Under the pieces are notes generated by a model. That model was given only the letters and a program-made list of their open reading frames with translations. It had not been told where the DNA came from and searched no databases. A stretch of 64,000 bases of DNA from Chionoecetes opilio (lineage: Eukaryota > Arthropoda > Malacostraca > Decapoda > Majidae), in the NCBI GenBank assembly GCA_016584305.1, contig JACEEZ010016272.1, positions 136,001 through 200,000 of the forward strand, in the 5' to 3' direction. Shown here one piece after another: positions 42,245 to 53,879 of this stretch (position 1 is the stretch's first letter; every line of letters starts with the position of its first letter). A program made the translations under genes and the position numbers.

Positions 42245-43110
42245 CTGCAAGGGAGACTTAGAGAAGTTAAATGAGTGTGGCATAGTCAGGTGGCAGATGG
42301 AATTTAATATTGACAAGTGTAGCGTTTATTAATGTTGGTAGAAAAAATCCTGGTAATAGGTACATTATACGCAATGTATCGCTGAAAATATCAGAAGGTG
42401 AGAAAGATTTGGGAGTGCGGGTAAGCTCAGACCTCCGTCCTAGGCAACAATGTATTGAGGCTAGAAATCGAGCTTTTAGGATTAAAAGGTTTTCATAGGG
42501 TTTTAGGATTCATTACCAGGAGTTAAATGTAGAAGTGCTGAGGTTATACTAAAGCTTTATTTGCCTCTAGTCAGACCTCACCTGGACTATGCGGTTCAGT
42601 TTTGGTCTCCGTATTACAGGATGGATATAGCCTTGTTAGAATCATTAGAGAAGGATGACCAAAATTATTCATGGGATGCGTAACTTTAGGTTTAAGAAGA
42701 GATTGAAGCTATAAAATTTACACTCACTCGAGAGACGCAGAGTAATGGGCGATCTAATAGAAGTTTTAAAATGGATAAAGGGATATAATAAAGGAGAGGT
42801 AGGAAAAGTTCTTACAGCTAGTAAGCAGGGTAGAACAAGAAGTAACGGATTCAAACTGGAAAAGAGTAGATTTAAAAAGGAAATAGGGAAAAACTGGTTC
42901 ACAAATAGGGTGGTAAATGATTGGAATAGACTCAGTCGTCAGGTAGTTAGTGCGGAGTCAATAGGGAGTTTTAAAAGGAGGCTAGACAATTTCATAAATG
43001 TGGATGAAAGGTGGAAGTAGGTAGTATTAAGTAACAGGAACTACCACGTGTAGGTCTCACGGCCTCTTGTAGCTTCCTTATTTTCTTATATTCTTATGTT
43101 CTTATGTAAG
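42245..43110 (+). pseudogene. CR1 (LINE-B) 5'-truncated copy, plus strand
   Basis: With several frame changes it encodes VRWQMEFNIDKCS, the GEKDLGVRVSSDLRPRQQCI block near 42400, then LPLVRPHLDYAVQFWSP near 42570. A long intact stretch follows from 42745 (GDLIEVLKWIKGYNKGEVGK ... NWFTNRVVNDWNRLS) to a stop at 43018-43020. The 3' UTR has the ctaccacgtgtaggtc block and a TTCTTATG tail. Confidence 0.87.
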
Positions 43111-43149
43111 TCGGCCTATGTTATAATTATTTTTTTTCTTCTTCTTTTT

Positions 43150-43265
43150 AACATTTGTGCCTATAGCGCCTGTAGGCAGTGACTACTAAGACCCGGATGG
43201 TAGGGCCTGGAGGTTCATTTGAGGGCTGTGATGGTTGGCCCTCGCTCGTGGCGCAGGCAGAATTA
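43150..43265 (-). mobile_element. SINE-1 partial copy, minus strand
   Basis: ggtagggcctggaggttcat, gggctgtgatggttggccct and the poly-T at the left are the inverse complement of the 3' half of SINE-1. The tRNA-like head is missing. Confidence 0.8.
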
Positions 43266-43345
43266 TAAAATAATATGTGTAATGATATTATAATCATCTT
43301 ATAAGTCATATTTTATCAACATTTTCATTGTCCATTATTGTTATT

Positions 43346-43640
43346 ACCATCGTATCACCGAGTTCGATCCCCGATGAGAACCAAAATCTTTCTGCACTGT
43401 CGAGTGGCCTAAGAACACCCACATGCCCTGCTCATTAACTGTACCTTCGATTGCGAGTGCATCAGAGGACACGGGGGCGGCATGAGCCTCTAATCACAGG
43501 CATCACTATAAAAATCCTGCCTGCACCACCATGGGCGAGGGCCAACCATCACAGCTCTAAAGTGAACCTTCAGGGCCTACCATCCGGGCCTTAGTCACTG
43601 CCTACAGGTGTTATAGGTACAAATGTAAAAAAAAAAAAAA
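43346..43640 (+). mobile_element. SINE-1 copy lacking the A box
   Basis: It begins at the B-box-like GAGTTCGATCCCCGA and continues to a poly-A run at 43627-43642, with the same body as 11611-12050 and without the CR1 insertion of that copy. Confidence 0.82.
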
Positions 43641-43660
43641 AAATATATATATATATTTTT

Positions 43661-44205
43661 TTGCACAATTATCAGCATTTACCGCCGGTCGTAAAGTCGA
43701 ACAGTAGTAAGTCTGCGAATAGTTGTATTCCACTGAAAAACAGAGGAAGAGTATTTAAGGCATGTATAAGATCAGTTTTGCTGTATGGTTCTGAGACATG
43801 GGCTTTGACAAAGAAGTTGGAGGATGTGTTGGTTGGGTGTGATCGGAGAATGTTCAGATACATGACTGGGATCACATGGAGAGACGAAGTGTCCAGTGAA
43901 GAGGTGGCAAGAATATGTGGATTGAAGGAGCTGAATACAGTGCTGAGAGTAAGGCGATTGAGGTGGTTTGGGCACGTGAAGAAGAGAGAAGGTGGTGAGG
44001 CATTGGGGAGAGCTGTTAAAATGGAAGTTCCAGGTCGCCGTCCATCGGGCAGGCCAAGGAAGACATGGAGGCAGTGTGTTGAAGAGGATCTGGCAGAATT
44101 GGGCGTTGAAGAAGTTGAGGCAACGGATAGAAATAGTTTGAAGCATATCATCGGCCGTCTAACCTCATAAAAATGATAGGAAAACTGACGTTTAACAGGA
44201 AGAAG
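43661..44205 (+). pseudogene. LINE-E C-terminal fragment, well preserved
   Basis: From about 43730 the frame reads GRVFKACIRSVLLYGSETWA, KKLEDVLVGCDRRMFRYMTG, RRLRWFGHVKKREGGEALGR, and ends VEATDRNSLKHIIGRLTS with a stop at 44168-44170, then a short 3' UTR with an AAGAAGAAG tail. This is the thumb and C-terminal part of a LINE ORF2 (clade unresolved). The fragment is 5'-truncated, and no RT catalytic block is present. It is open for more than 140 codons, so it is relatively young compared with the copy at 7400-8075. Confidence 0.85.
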
Positions 44206-44275
44206 AAGACTGACCCCGTTTAACGCTTGAGTTACGTTTCTTGAAAATTGTATGTTCAGCAAAAAATATATGAAA

Positions 44276-44352
44276 CTAATCCTATGTTCCCGTTGATTTT
44301 CCCATTGATTAAAAAAAATCAATGGTAAAATCAATGGAAACATAGGATTCTT
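44276..44352. repeat. perfect-to-near-perfect hairpin, ~33-bp arms
   Basis: aatcctatgttcccgttgat and its inverse atcaatggaaacataggatt enclose a run of A. The larger region 44213-44474 begins GACCCCGTTT and ends AAATGGGGTC, so this may be the centre of a small MITE, but no duplication was found. Confidence 0.6.
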
Positions 44353-44479
44353 TCAACGCATATTTAGAGTAATTTTGCTTTTAACTGATTTTTTTTTGCA
44401 ATAAGCGGATTTTAGTGCAAAAATGAAATATTTATAATCTGAATTTTTTGAAAGCGAGCTTGCATGAAATGGGGTCCAA

Positions 44480-44774
44480 GTATAATTTTATTTGATTGTT
44501 TCAATAACCACCTTAAAGTTACTCCACTGCCATAGTTATTAGCTCGGCCATTAGCGTCACCTCTGACCCCTCACCATAGCATCATCTATGGATGATGCCC
44601 ACAAATGTGTAAGTCACATACACAAACTACACATATATCATACTGTTTATCTATCAGAGACGTATACTAAGACAACTTTATTATACTAAGACAAGCTCAA
44701 TTATCATACGTAGGCTAAGGAACATTTAATTTCTTAATCAATTAGCTCTTATGAAATCACCTTTACACCATCAG
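44480..44774. other. non-repetitive DNA upstream of the candidate exon
   Basis: Nothing in this stretch matches any repeat in the window, and no terminal repeats or reading frames stand out. A pyrimidine-containing tract before 44774 could serve as a splice acceptor. Confidence 0.4.
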
Positions 44775-44906
44775 AGTGAAGGAAAGGAGATGGAAGAATC
44801 TCGAGCAAGTCTTCATTCCTCTGTGCTGGACTTCCACCACTTCCCGCCTGAGGACCTCACAAGCAGAGCCCAATACTCCTTATCCTGCAGATATCTTCAA
44901 GAAAAG
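44775..44906 (+). CDS. candidate host-gene internal exon (unrecognised)
   Basis: A 132-bp segment is bounded by ttacaccatcag upstream and GGTAGAAG downstream, so an AG acceptor and GT donor frame exactly 44 codons in phase 0. The open frame reads SEGKEMEESRASLHSSVLDF and continues with HHFPPEDLTSRAQYSL and SCRYLQEK. Composition is amphipathic and unlike the transposable elements around it. I do not recognise the protein. The donor (AAG|gtagaa) and acceptor are plausible, not strong, and the frame also runs on to a TAA beyond the donor. Confidence 0.3.
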
Positions 44907-45003
44907 GTAGAAGTTGATGATTTTATCTAAGATTCTCAAAATACATTACTAGTCTTGCTTTTTGTAGAATGTGAATAATGAAGATGTGTTCCAGTTTTAT
45001 TAA

Positions 45004-45626
45004 CCCAGGAACTGCGGGAGCAAAGATTTTTTTAGTGCCACCAGTGCGGGGATGTGAGTAAAACAGTGACCATTACAGAATTTGATGAAAATCACATCAA
45101 CATCAAGGTAGTAAAAAGCCGCATCCGGAAATATATATATTTTTAACCCAAACGTATGGGGTTGTGGTATGGTTGTGGTCGGGAGTTGAAATATCTGGCA
45201 CGAATGGCACCAAACCGCCGGCGAGAGACTGCTGAGGTGGGATCAGGGGTGCCACTCCTTGGGATTTTTCCAAAGATTTTGAGGGGATTATTCAAGTATT
45301 CTCCAGTAGTTTATCTCAAGGTAAGCATAGGTACCGTTGAACAGTACCTTGAGATAAACTACTGGAGAAATACTTGAATAATCCCTCCAAAAGTCACAAG
45401 ATAGACAAAAAATATCCCAACGCCAGGACCTAAATCCCAAGATCTTGGGAAAAAAACCAAGGAGTATCTCTGCGTACAGCGTAGTTAGGCAGATGGTGGT
45501 GTGTGTTATCGAGGGCTGACATCAAGGCGTATATGTGACACAGTTTGTAGACTTCTACGAATGTTGGCGCGGTTTTTGTATGCAATTGAAAATTGCGCTT
45601 CTGGAAGGCTTGCCGCAGCCCATGGG
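45004..45626. mobile_element. piggyBac-type MITE, family 2, copy 2
   Basis: CCCAGGAACTGCGGGAG and the inverse CCGCAGCCCATGGG flanked by TTAA (45000-45003, 45627-45630). Internal inverted repeats (tagtttatctcaaggtaagc and aaccttgagataaacta type) as in copy 1. 623 bp, no coding sequence. Confidence 0.87.
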
Positions 45627-45630
45627 TTAA

Positions 45631-46257
45631 GGAAAGAATTCAATGAACTATAGGGCAAGAATGGTGGGCCAACTATTGGACGTTCATTGTTTATGGTGCA
45701 TTCATGATGTATGTGGTAACTCTTAAGTGTTGCAAGCTCACTGTCAATGTAGATAGTATTAGCTGTATACATGGTTACACAGGCCGTGATCAACACTGTT
45801 GGGAGTCTGCACTGGACTAACCTGATGAGAGAAAAATGGATATTGAGAATTTTTTGTCTTACCTTTAGTCCTTAGGAGGTAAAGGCTTAGGTTCACTACT
45901 CCCTCTAAGAGCATTTGAATTCTGTTGTAAATGCAAATATTCATGTATAGTTAGGGGGAGAGGGTTTGGTCATACTTTCTGCATGGTCCCTGTAGGGCAT
46001 TTCAACCTTTTTCCCTCCATGTACCCTTTGAGCATTATTAGTGTTGTCCATGTACCCCCATAAAGAGGACCAACAAAACACAGTTTACTCGCAATGATAC
46101 GAGCAGATAAGATCCACGGAGCCCATTTATTTATATATGTATCAAATTCTCGTATGTCAAAGGTATTAATACATGGTCTGAGTGGGGATACGTTCCTGAA
46201 CATTGACAAGACTAATTCATAACCTTGCGTTGGTTCACTTTCAAATAGGTATAAGTA
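45631..46257. other. unassigned DNA, no gene recognised
   Basis: Short frames on the minus strand show no motif. A tatcaaattctcgtatg patch near 46140 resembles the tacgag motifs of the CAGGGAGG family but without ends. It may be host sequence. Confidence 0.4.
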
Positions 46258-46715
46258 TACCGTATATGGCTGCGTATAAGACGATTCGGTGTATAAGACA
46301 ACCCCCAAAATTTCTAGTAAAAACATAGGTTTTGGGCTATACTCGCCGTATTAGACTACCCTCCAAGGTAGACCACTCAGCTTATACAAAGAAGCAAACA
46401 AGGTCAAAAGAAGAAGAAGAAGAAATAAACAAACCCACGCCCTGCTGATGCCAAGGCCTACATCTATGCAAATTCCTCTCTTGCCTGCTGTTAATTCATA
46501 TACCACTCACGTATATTCTCTGTGTACAATATATATATAGGACGACGGTTGCACATGGCACTCCTCAACACATAATTCTGGTTGCAACCATACAAATAGT
46601 TACATTACACGTCCTGATCAGCTTACTCATCTAGCTACACTTATTATTTTATTAAAATAATGTGAATTACAGTAAGTGATTTCAGTAGAAAGTATCTGTG
46701 TTTTTACCAAGTAGA

Positions 46716-47303
46716 ACGGCAGCCAGGGGCTTTCAGCCTAGATGAGAAGGATACCAATATTGGAGTATGTGGACATCTCAGGTGTAGCGTGGGATGTTTT
46801 GAAATGGCCGTCTGCCGGGTACCACTGGTTGGGTGTGACCCCTGGAGGCCCTTAAAGTGACCCTTTTTTCGGGCTAGCATAGATATTGGAGATACCACAT
46901 AAAACCAACTTTACATGGTCAAGTACATCCCCCAGAGTGTAAAATGACTAATGCCAGACGAATAGCCTGCTGTTTTAGCCCTGCCAGACGGGCCAAAAAG
47001 GGCCAAAAAGGGCCAAAATTTCGAGCTAGCATAGATATTGAAGATACCGATCGGAACCACTTTTACATGAATGAGTATATTTCCCAGAGTAGGAAATGAC
47101 CCATGCCAGACAAATATTCCTCTGTAATGGTGCCGCCAGAAGCCCTTAAAGTGAGCCTCACGACCCCCGCCACTCATCTAGGCTAGCACAAACATTGAAG
47201 ATACCGAATGGAACCAACTTAGATTGAATGAATACATTCCCCAGAGTAGGAAATGACCCATACCAGACAAATGTTCCTCTGCAATGGTGCCGCCAGAAGC
47301 CCC
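46716..47303. repeat. left arm of element F inverted repeat
   Basis: It is made of an outer block and about three imperfect ~155-bp modules, each starting near CTAGCA(T/C)A(G/A)A and containing GATACC and CCCAGAGTAGGAAATGAC. The module boundaries are near 46871, 47026 and 47171. Confidence 0.82.
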
Positions 47304-47319
47304 TACAAAATGGGTCTTA

Positions 47320-48660
47320 GACATGTTTTTTAACACCATATGCAGTTTCAAATGCTTATTTGTAATGGGTTCCAGGGGTGCAAAAATTACCAAAATGTCT
47401 AAATTCTCGAAACTAAGCAGCAAAAAAGGTCTTTAAAAAATAAGCGTAATTCAACTCAAAACTGAATAGACATAACTATGCAAACATTACACATGACTAA
47501 TACATATAAATACGTACAATGTGATGTTAAACTGATTTGAGGTTGTGTGTAAGTGATTATAACCCATGAAACAAAATTTGTAGCAAATATCCAGACTAGT
47601 AATTGTGCTATACTAGTAACTCGACAAAGAATGAGATTGAGCATTGGGTATACAGTAGCCACACTTGGAACACTAGGTACATTAGGACCTAGGTAGTAGG
47701 GTAGGTTAATCCAGAGTTTTGTGTTCCCACCCAGTTAGACATGAAGGTAGTAGGTAAATGGTAGTAATAAAATCAAATATATGTCTTGCAGCTCCATACT
47801 AATAACACACCAAAAAATTGGATATTGTTTGCAGACTGGCGCTAACTACTCTCGACAAATCTTTTTTTAACCACAAGTTAAACATGCCTAACAAACCAAA
47901 TGTGCCACGGCATCATACAACTTCACAAATGTCACTTATAAGAGTAAAGTTGAACGATAGAAATTTCAGGCATTCATTTTGCACATTCCTCGCGTGGGGA
48001 GTTTCCTGTCCCTTACTATCTTATTACTGAATATTTTTATATAGGATAATACTTTTAACATATCATAGATACAATATCTAAAAGCAAGTGATTTTGTTTT
48101 GCTAAAAGTGAGGGATCTTTTCCGTTTGGTGACCGCCACAGAAACTATTGAAACTATAGGCTATATCTCTCCCATGCAGTTTCTTTATCCTCGTTCCAAA
48201 TGTGTAATTTTTTTTTGTGAAGAAATGGATAATAGAAAGTTTACAGAAAGTTAAAGCCTTTCAAAGTTTAGCTTGCCATAAGTTTGTTAAAGAATCGAAG
48301 TTGTGTGGAATTGTGAAGAAACAGCCTAAAAATAGCCTAACCTATTGTATAAAAATATAAAATAACCTTGACTAGCTTATTTTAATATAGTCTTTACCTA
48401 AACTAATTTAATCTAAACTAACCAAACTTAACCTAAAACATAACTATACCTTGTAGTCTCCAGTGTCATTACTCTTGTTCTGTTAATTATGTGCAATTAA
48501 AATAATTTCAGTACTAGTCACCGTGTGAAGGTAATTCTGTGAAGGTTTTAAGTCTCGTTGGAAGTTCATATTTCTGGTCAATACATTTTTCGGATGAAAA
48601 ACTGTGGTTCCTAGTTATTACATAGCATCTTACTAATATTTATCTGGTGCTCTCCATGTT
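47320..48660. other. loop of element F, no gene recognised
   Basis: AT-rich DNA without a long frame or a match elsewhere in the window. The ctaacctattgtat and taacctaaaacat patches near 48340-48440 are simple low-complexity sequence. Confidence 0.45.
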
Positions 48661-48680
48661 TTGCCATGTCTAGGCATGTA

Positions 48681-48769
48681 CACACAAACCTCGATTTCCC
48701 GGACCTCGATTTCCCGGATATCGGATTTGCCGGACAAAATCCGAGGTCCGGGGATATGTCAGTCTCAGA

Positions 48770-48808
<39 letters not shown>

Positions 48809-49408
48809 CGTTGAAATGCCTGGTCCTGTTCGTAAATTGACCAAGTTTTCCGGCGGTCCGAGCGTCTCCTGTCACCCCTGGTCAGTGTCCGCGCCTCCCG
48901 CCAGGTGGCAGCATGCTCAGCGGTCGTATTGTTTACATTTGGGCACACAACAATCACGGTTCACCTGCACAGCCTCCGTCAGTCACCTGACTCCCACTGC
49001 CCCTGGTGCAAGAACATTTCTGAGACTATTGAACACTTTCTGCTGCCTCCCGCCAGGTGGCAGCATGCTCAGCGGTCGTATTGTTTACATTTGGGCACAC
49101 GACACTCACGGTTCACCCACAGCCTCCGTTAGTCCCTGACCCCCACTGCCCCTGTGCAGGAACGTTCTGAGACTATTGAACACTTTCTGCTGCCTCCCAC
49201 CAGGTGGCTGCATGCTCAGCGACGTAAAATCCGCGGCGGGGTAGTTGATATTGTCGGTTGCCGGACAGTAAATACTAGAGTAGGATAAACGTCCGGGGGT
49301 GGTAATGGCTCGGATTCTTTTTTTTTTTTTTTCTACTTGCGATTCCCGGACTTTTGCGGTTCCCGGACCAGTGCTCCCCTATTAGTCCGGGAAATCGAGG
49401 TTTGTGTG
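48681..49408. mobile_element. TA-flanked MITE with 153-bp minisatellite, copy 4
   Basis: CACACAAACCTCGATTTCCC to GGGAAATCGAGGTTTGTGTG, TA at each side. About two units plus a partial (landmark near 48894, 49044 and 49192). Orientation as copy 1. Contains a ~30-base poly-T near 48780. Confidence 0.87.
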
Positions 49409-49632
49409 TATTGTCGGGGGTCCGGAGCCCGACCAATTTGAGGACAAGACAAGGATATTTAAATTTGAGACAGACATTTGAGGAAAGGGCAAGACAATGG
49501 CTATTTTCATAATTTTGTTTGGCATCTGCCATTTTACACTCAGGAAAGTACTGTTAATTTGCAGTTGTTTATGTGCAGGTATCCTTCAATGTTGTGCTAG
49601 CCTAGATGAGTGGCGGGGGTCGGGGCTCACTT

Positions 49633-50226
49633 TAAGGGCTTCTGGCGGCACCATTTGCAGAGGAAGCAATTTGTTCTGGTTATGGGTCATTTCCTACTCT
49701 GGGGAATGTATTCATTCAATCTAAGTTGGTTCCATTCGGTATCTTCAATGTTTGTGCTAGCCTAGATGAGTGGCGGGGGTCGTGAGGCTCACTTTAAGGG
49801 CTTCTGGCGGCACCATTACAGAGGAATATTTGTCTGGCATGGGTCATTTCCTACTCTGGGGAATATACTCATTCATTCATTCATGTAAAAGTGGTTCCGA
49901 TCGGTATCTTCAATATCTATGCTAGCTCAAAATTTTGGCCCTTTTTGGCCCGTCTGGCAGGGCTAAAACAGCGGGCTATTCGTCTGGCATTAGTCATTTT
50001 ACACTCTGGGGGATGTACTTGACCATGTAAAGTTGGTTTTATGTGGTATCTCCAATATCTATGCTAGCCCGAAAAAAGGGTCACTTTAAGGGCCTCCAGG
50101 GGTCACACCCAACCAGTGGTACCCGGCAGACGGCCATTTCAAAACATCCCACGCTACACCTGAGATGTCCACATACTCCAATATTGGTATCCTTCTCATC
50201 TAGGCTGAAGGCCCCTGGCTGCCGGT
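49633..50226. repeat. right arm of element F inverted repeat
   Basis: Inverse of the left arm, with the same module order. One further module-like piece lies on the loop side near 49560-49640, so the array once extended further. Confidence 0.8.
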
Positions 50227-50393
50227 CTAAAGGCAGGGGTAAGCCTACCATCAATCATTACCCGCGCTAACAACGTCCCGTACACCACAGGATTTAAGGT
50301 TCACATTTTATACTGGGCGTATAAGACTACCCCCAATTTTCGGGGCAATTTTTTAAGGTTAAAAGGTCGTCTTATAGGCTGCCATATACGGTA

Positions 50394-50744
50394 CATTTAA
50401 GTATTATTTGAAAGAAAATGCTTTATTTAATATAAAAGTTACACACAAACAATGAAGAATAAACACAGAGAGAGAGAGAACAAAAAATAAATACATAGTT
50501 TAGATAAAACATATGCAGTTTTAAGACTCAAAGATTCGTCTTAGCTTGCTGACATAGATATGCAGATATCTATACATGACAGAAAGATAATGTATTGAGT
50601 CAAGTATGATAAATATAAGCAAAAAGAGTATGAAGAATGAACAAGTGCCGACAACGAAACATACACATTACATATACATTAAATTCATGTATAATTGTTT
50701 TATCCCTTTAACATGGATAGGCATGTGCATATTTTTATTTTTAT
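50394..50744. other. unassigned AT-rich DNA
   Basis: AT-rich sequence with an agagagag patch near 50470. No frame, no terminal repeat and no match seen. Confidence 0.45.
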
Positions 50745-51286
50745 TTTTTTTCATCACAAAGGACTGGCCAAGGGCACAAAAAAAAGTGGTAACACAAAGA
50801 CTGCTTAATTGCCAGTCCCTATAAAGAAGACAGTAAGAGAATAAAGAAAGGGGTGTGGGCCAATTTAGTTCGGGAGGTGTCTTGTTACTCTTCTCTTGAA
50901 AAGATTTAAGTCGTAGGAAGGTGGAAAAATAGAAACAGGAAGAGAGTTCCAGAGTTTACCAGTGAAAGGGATGAAAGAGTAAGATGCTGATTAACTCTTG
51001 CATTTGGAAGATGGACAGAATAGGGATGAGAATGAGTAGAAAGTCTTGTGCAGCGAGGCCACGGGAGGGGGGTAGGCATGTAGGTAGCAAGTTCAGAAGA
51101 ACAGTGAGCATGAAAATAACGGTAGAAGAGTGCAAGAGAAGCAACATTGCGGCGGTGATTTAAAGATTGAAGACAGACAGTCAAAAGAGGGGAGTTGATG
51201 AGACGAAAAGCTTTTGACTCAACCCTATTTAGGAGAGCTGTATGAGTGGAACCTCCCCAAATATGTGAGACATACTCCATACATGG

Positions 51287-52657
51287 TCAAACTTTTCCGT
51301 CTTTGTCTATCTACTTCCACCTTTCCTTCTTGCTGGAAGTTTGCTCACATCCAACCTGTTCCTAAGAAGGGTGACCGTTCTAATCCTTCAAACTACCGTC
51401 CTATAGCTTTGACTTCCTGCCTTTCTAAAGTTTTTGAATCTATACTTAATAAGAAAATTCTTAAGCATCTATCTGCTCACAATGTTCTATCTGATCGTCA
51501 ATACGGTTTCCGTAAAGGGCGATCTACTGGCGATCTTCTAGCCTTCCTAACTGAATCTTGGTCATCCTCCTTTAGGGGTTTCGGTGAAACTTTTGCTATT
51601 GCCCTTGACATATCAAAAGCTTTTGATAGAGTCTGGCACAAATCTTTAATTTCCAAACTACCCTCATTCAGTTTCTATCTTTCTCTCTGTACCTTCATCT
51701 TAAGTTTCCTTTCAAACCATTCTATTGCAGCTACTGTAAACGGACATTGTTCTTCTCCTAAATCTATCAATAGTGGTGTTCCCCAGGGTTCTGTCCTATC
51801 ACCCACTCTTTCTATTATTCATTAATGATCTTCTAAGTCTAACTCAAAGCCCTATCCACTACTACGCTGATGATTCTACCCTGCATTTTTCAACGTCATT
51901 TATTAGATGTCCAACTCAACAGGAACTAAGTGATTCACGGAGAGATGCCACCGAGCGCCTAACTTCTGATCTTTCTATAATTTCTGATTGGGGCAAAGCA
52001 AACCTTGTTTTGTTTAATGCCTCAAAAACCCAATTTCTTCACCTATCTACTCGACAAAACCTACCAGATAACTATCCCCTCTTCTTCAATGACACTCAAC
52101 TATCTCCTTCTTCTACAATGAACATTCTAGGACTATCCTTTACAAAAAATCTGAACTGGAAATCTCACATCTCATCTCTTGCTAAAACAGCTTCTAAGAA
52201 GTTAGGTGTCCTGTGGCATCTGCGTCCTTTTTTTTCTCCCTCCTAATTGCTTGCTCTCTACAGGGGCTTTATCCGCCCATGTATGGAGTATGTCTCACAT
52301 GTTTGGGGAGGATCCACTCACACAGCTCTCCTAAACAGGGTCGAGTCAAAAGCTTTTCGTCTCATCAACTCCTCTCCTCTGACTGACTGTCTTCAATCTT
52401 TAAATCACCGCCGCAATGTTGCTTCTCTTGCTCTCTTCTACCGTTATTTTCATGCTCACTGCTCTTCTGAACTTGCTAACTGCATGCCTCCCCCCCTCCC
52501 ACGGCCTCGCTGCACAAGACTTTCTACTCATTCTCATCCCTATTCTGTCCATCTTCCTAATGCAAGAGTTAATCAGTATTTTTACTCTTTCATCCCTCTT
52601 ACTGGTAAACTCTGGAACTCTCTTCCTGTTTCTAATTTTCCACTTTCCTATGACTAA
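51287..52657 (+). pseudogene. LINE-A3 reverse transcriptase and C-terminal region
   Basis: The best-preserved RT of this family in the window: PVPKKGDRSNPSNYRPIALT, DRQYGFRKGRSTGDLLAFLT, ALDISKAFDRVWHKSL (first catalytic Asp), GVPQGSVLSPT near 51775, then after a 1-bp shift LLFINDLLSLTQ and YADDSTLHFS (catalytic pair) near 51862. The thumb (LNWKSHISSLAKTASKKLGV) and the C-terminal MEYVSHVWGGSTHTALLNRV, RYFHAHCSSELANCM follow. Frame changes after GVPQGSVLSPT, near 52246 and near 52640 disable it. Confidence 0.9.
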
Positions 52658-52838
52658 ATCTTTTCAAAAGAAGAGTAACAAGACACCTCCCGAACTAAAT
52701 TGGCTCACCCCTCTTTTTTATTTTATTCTTTTATTGTCTTCTTTATAGGGACTGGCAACTAAGCGGGCTTTGTGTTACCCAATTTTGTTGTGCCCTTGGC
52801 CAGTCCTTTGTGATGTAAAAACAAAAACAAACAAAAAA
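51287..52838 (+). mobile_element. LINE-A3: plus-strand jockey-like copy inserted into LINE-A2
   Basis: It is 5'-truncated in RT (FRLCLSTSTFPSCWKFAHIQ) and runs to a 3' UTR with an AAACAAAAACAAACAAAAAA tail at 52817-52838. ACATGG/CATGGG surrounds it (51281-51286, 52838-52843), consistent with a 5-6 bp target duplication with microhomology. It inserts into the antiparallel copy at the TGTATGGAGTATG region. Confidence 0.9.
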
Positions 52839-53222
52839 CATGGGCGGATATGGCCCCTGTACAGAGCAAGCAACTGGGAGGGAGACAAAAATGGATGCAG
52901 ATGCCACAGGACACCTAACTTCTTAGAAGCTGTTTTAGCAAGAGATGAGATGTGAGATTTCCAGTTCAGATTTTTAGTAAAGAATAATCTGAGAATAGTC
53001 CAAGAATGTTCATTGTAGTAGAAGGAGATAGTTGAGTGTCATTGAAGAAGAGGGGATAGTTATCTGGTAGATTTTGTCGAGTAGATAGGTGAAGAAATTG
53101 GGTTTTTGAGGCATTGAACAAAACAATGTTTGCTTTGCCCCAATGAGAAATTATAGAAAGATCAGAAGTTAGGCGCTCAGTGGCATCTCTCCGTGAATCA
53201 CTTAGTTCAGGAGAGAAGGATA

Positions 53223-53850
53223 TATAGATATGAGAACGATAACTATGTACAGTAAAAGTCCTCAAATCTAGCATCCAATGGTTTGGCAAGGCTGATGGTT
53301 CAGCATTTTTCATGCCAGGCTATATTTGGTCTAAAATTGGTCAAAATTGGATGAGTGAAAATTGCTGAGTTACTCTATTTCAGCAGAAGGAATTGAGCCC
53401 AATTCTCCATATCATTAGAATCGGGAATAGAGTCCAGGATACAAATTGGCCAACCAGTACAGTAGACTGCCATTACGCTCCCGGTATCATCCTATGTCCG
53501 TAACTCGGAATTCTTTCAGAATCCTCAGTTTTTCGCTTTAAAGAAGTTTAAAAAATGTATTAAAGAAAAATACCATTTTATTAGTACAGTACCCTCCCGA
53601 GTTTTGCGCTTGCTTTCTTCCCAAGGCATAGCGCGAAACTTGGGTATTGAAAACCCTGTAAAAATGCTTATTTAGTCCGGTGCGAGGTGTACCTACCGTA
53701 TTTTACAGCTTATAATACTCACTTTTTCCCCAAAAAAATATCCTGAAAATGCCTCAAGCCCCTGTCCACCCATCAGTGAATGGGTACCGGGTGTTAGCCA
53801 AGGGTTTGTCACCCGCCTCCTGGGGTGGTGTCTTCGGCCAACACTACGTA
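53223..53850. other. cluster of single TA-type element ends and a SINE fragment
   Basis: Four left ends occur in a row: TACAGTAAAAGTCCTCAAAT (53249 region), TACAGTAGACTGCCATTACG (53458), TACAGTACCCTCCCGAGTTT (53585) and TACCGTATTTTACAGCTTAT (53694). None has a right partner nearby. From about 53755 to 53845 there is a partial tRNA-Val-type SINE tail (cccctgtccacccatcagtg, gtgtcttcggccaacact). Confidence 0.55.
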
Positions 53851-53879
53851 GAGGAGAGGAGAGGAGGAAAAGGAGGGAG

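Larger units (their letters stand above)
46260..50391. mobile_element. Element F: TA-flanked element with 590-bp inverted arms
   Basis: The ends CCGTATATGGCTGCGTATAA and TTATAGGCTGCCATATACGG form an inverted repeat flanked by TA (46258-46259, 50392-50393). Further in, 46716-47303 is almost exactly the inverse complement of 49633-50226. The loop holds about 1.3 kb of unrecognised AT-rich DNA (47320-48660), a 153-bp-unit MITE and a short unique part. No transposase. Ends resemble those of E1 and the MITE at 39984. Confidence 0.82.
50745..53222 (-). mobile_element. LINE-A2: minus-strand jockey-like copy, split by LINE-A3
   Basis: On the minus strand the element runs from about 53222 (SDSRRDATERLTSDLS, TQFLHLSTRQNLPDNYPLFF) to 52843, where a plus-strand copy of the same family intervenes. 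It resumes at 51281 with MEYVSHIWGGSTHTALLNRV, then NHRRNVASLALFYRYFHAHC, and ends with the 3' UTR near 50745. The two halves join exactly across the insertion. It is 5'-truncated before the RT catalytic Asp pair. Confidence 0.9.
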
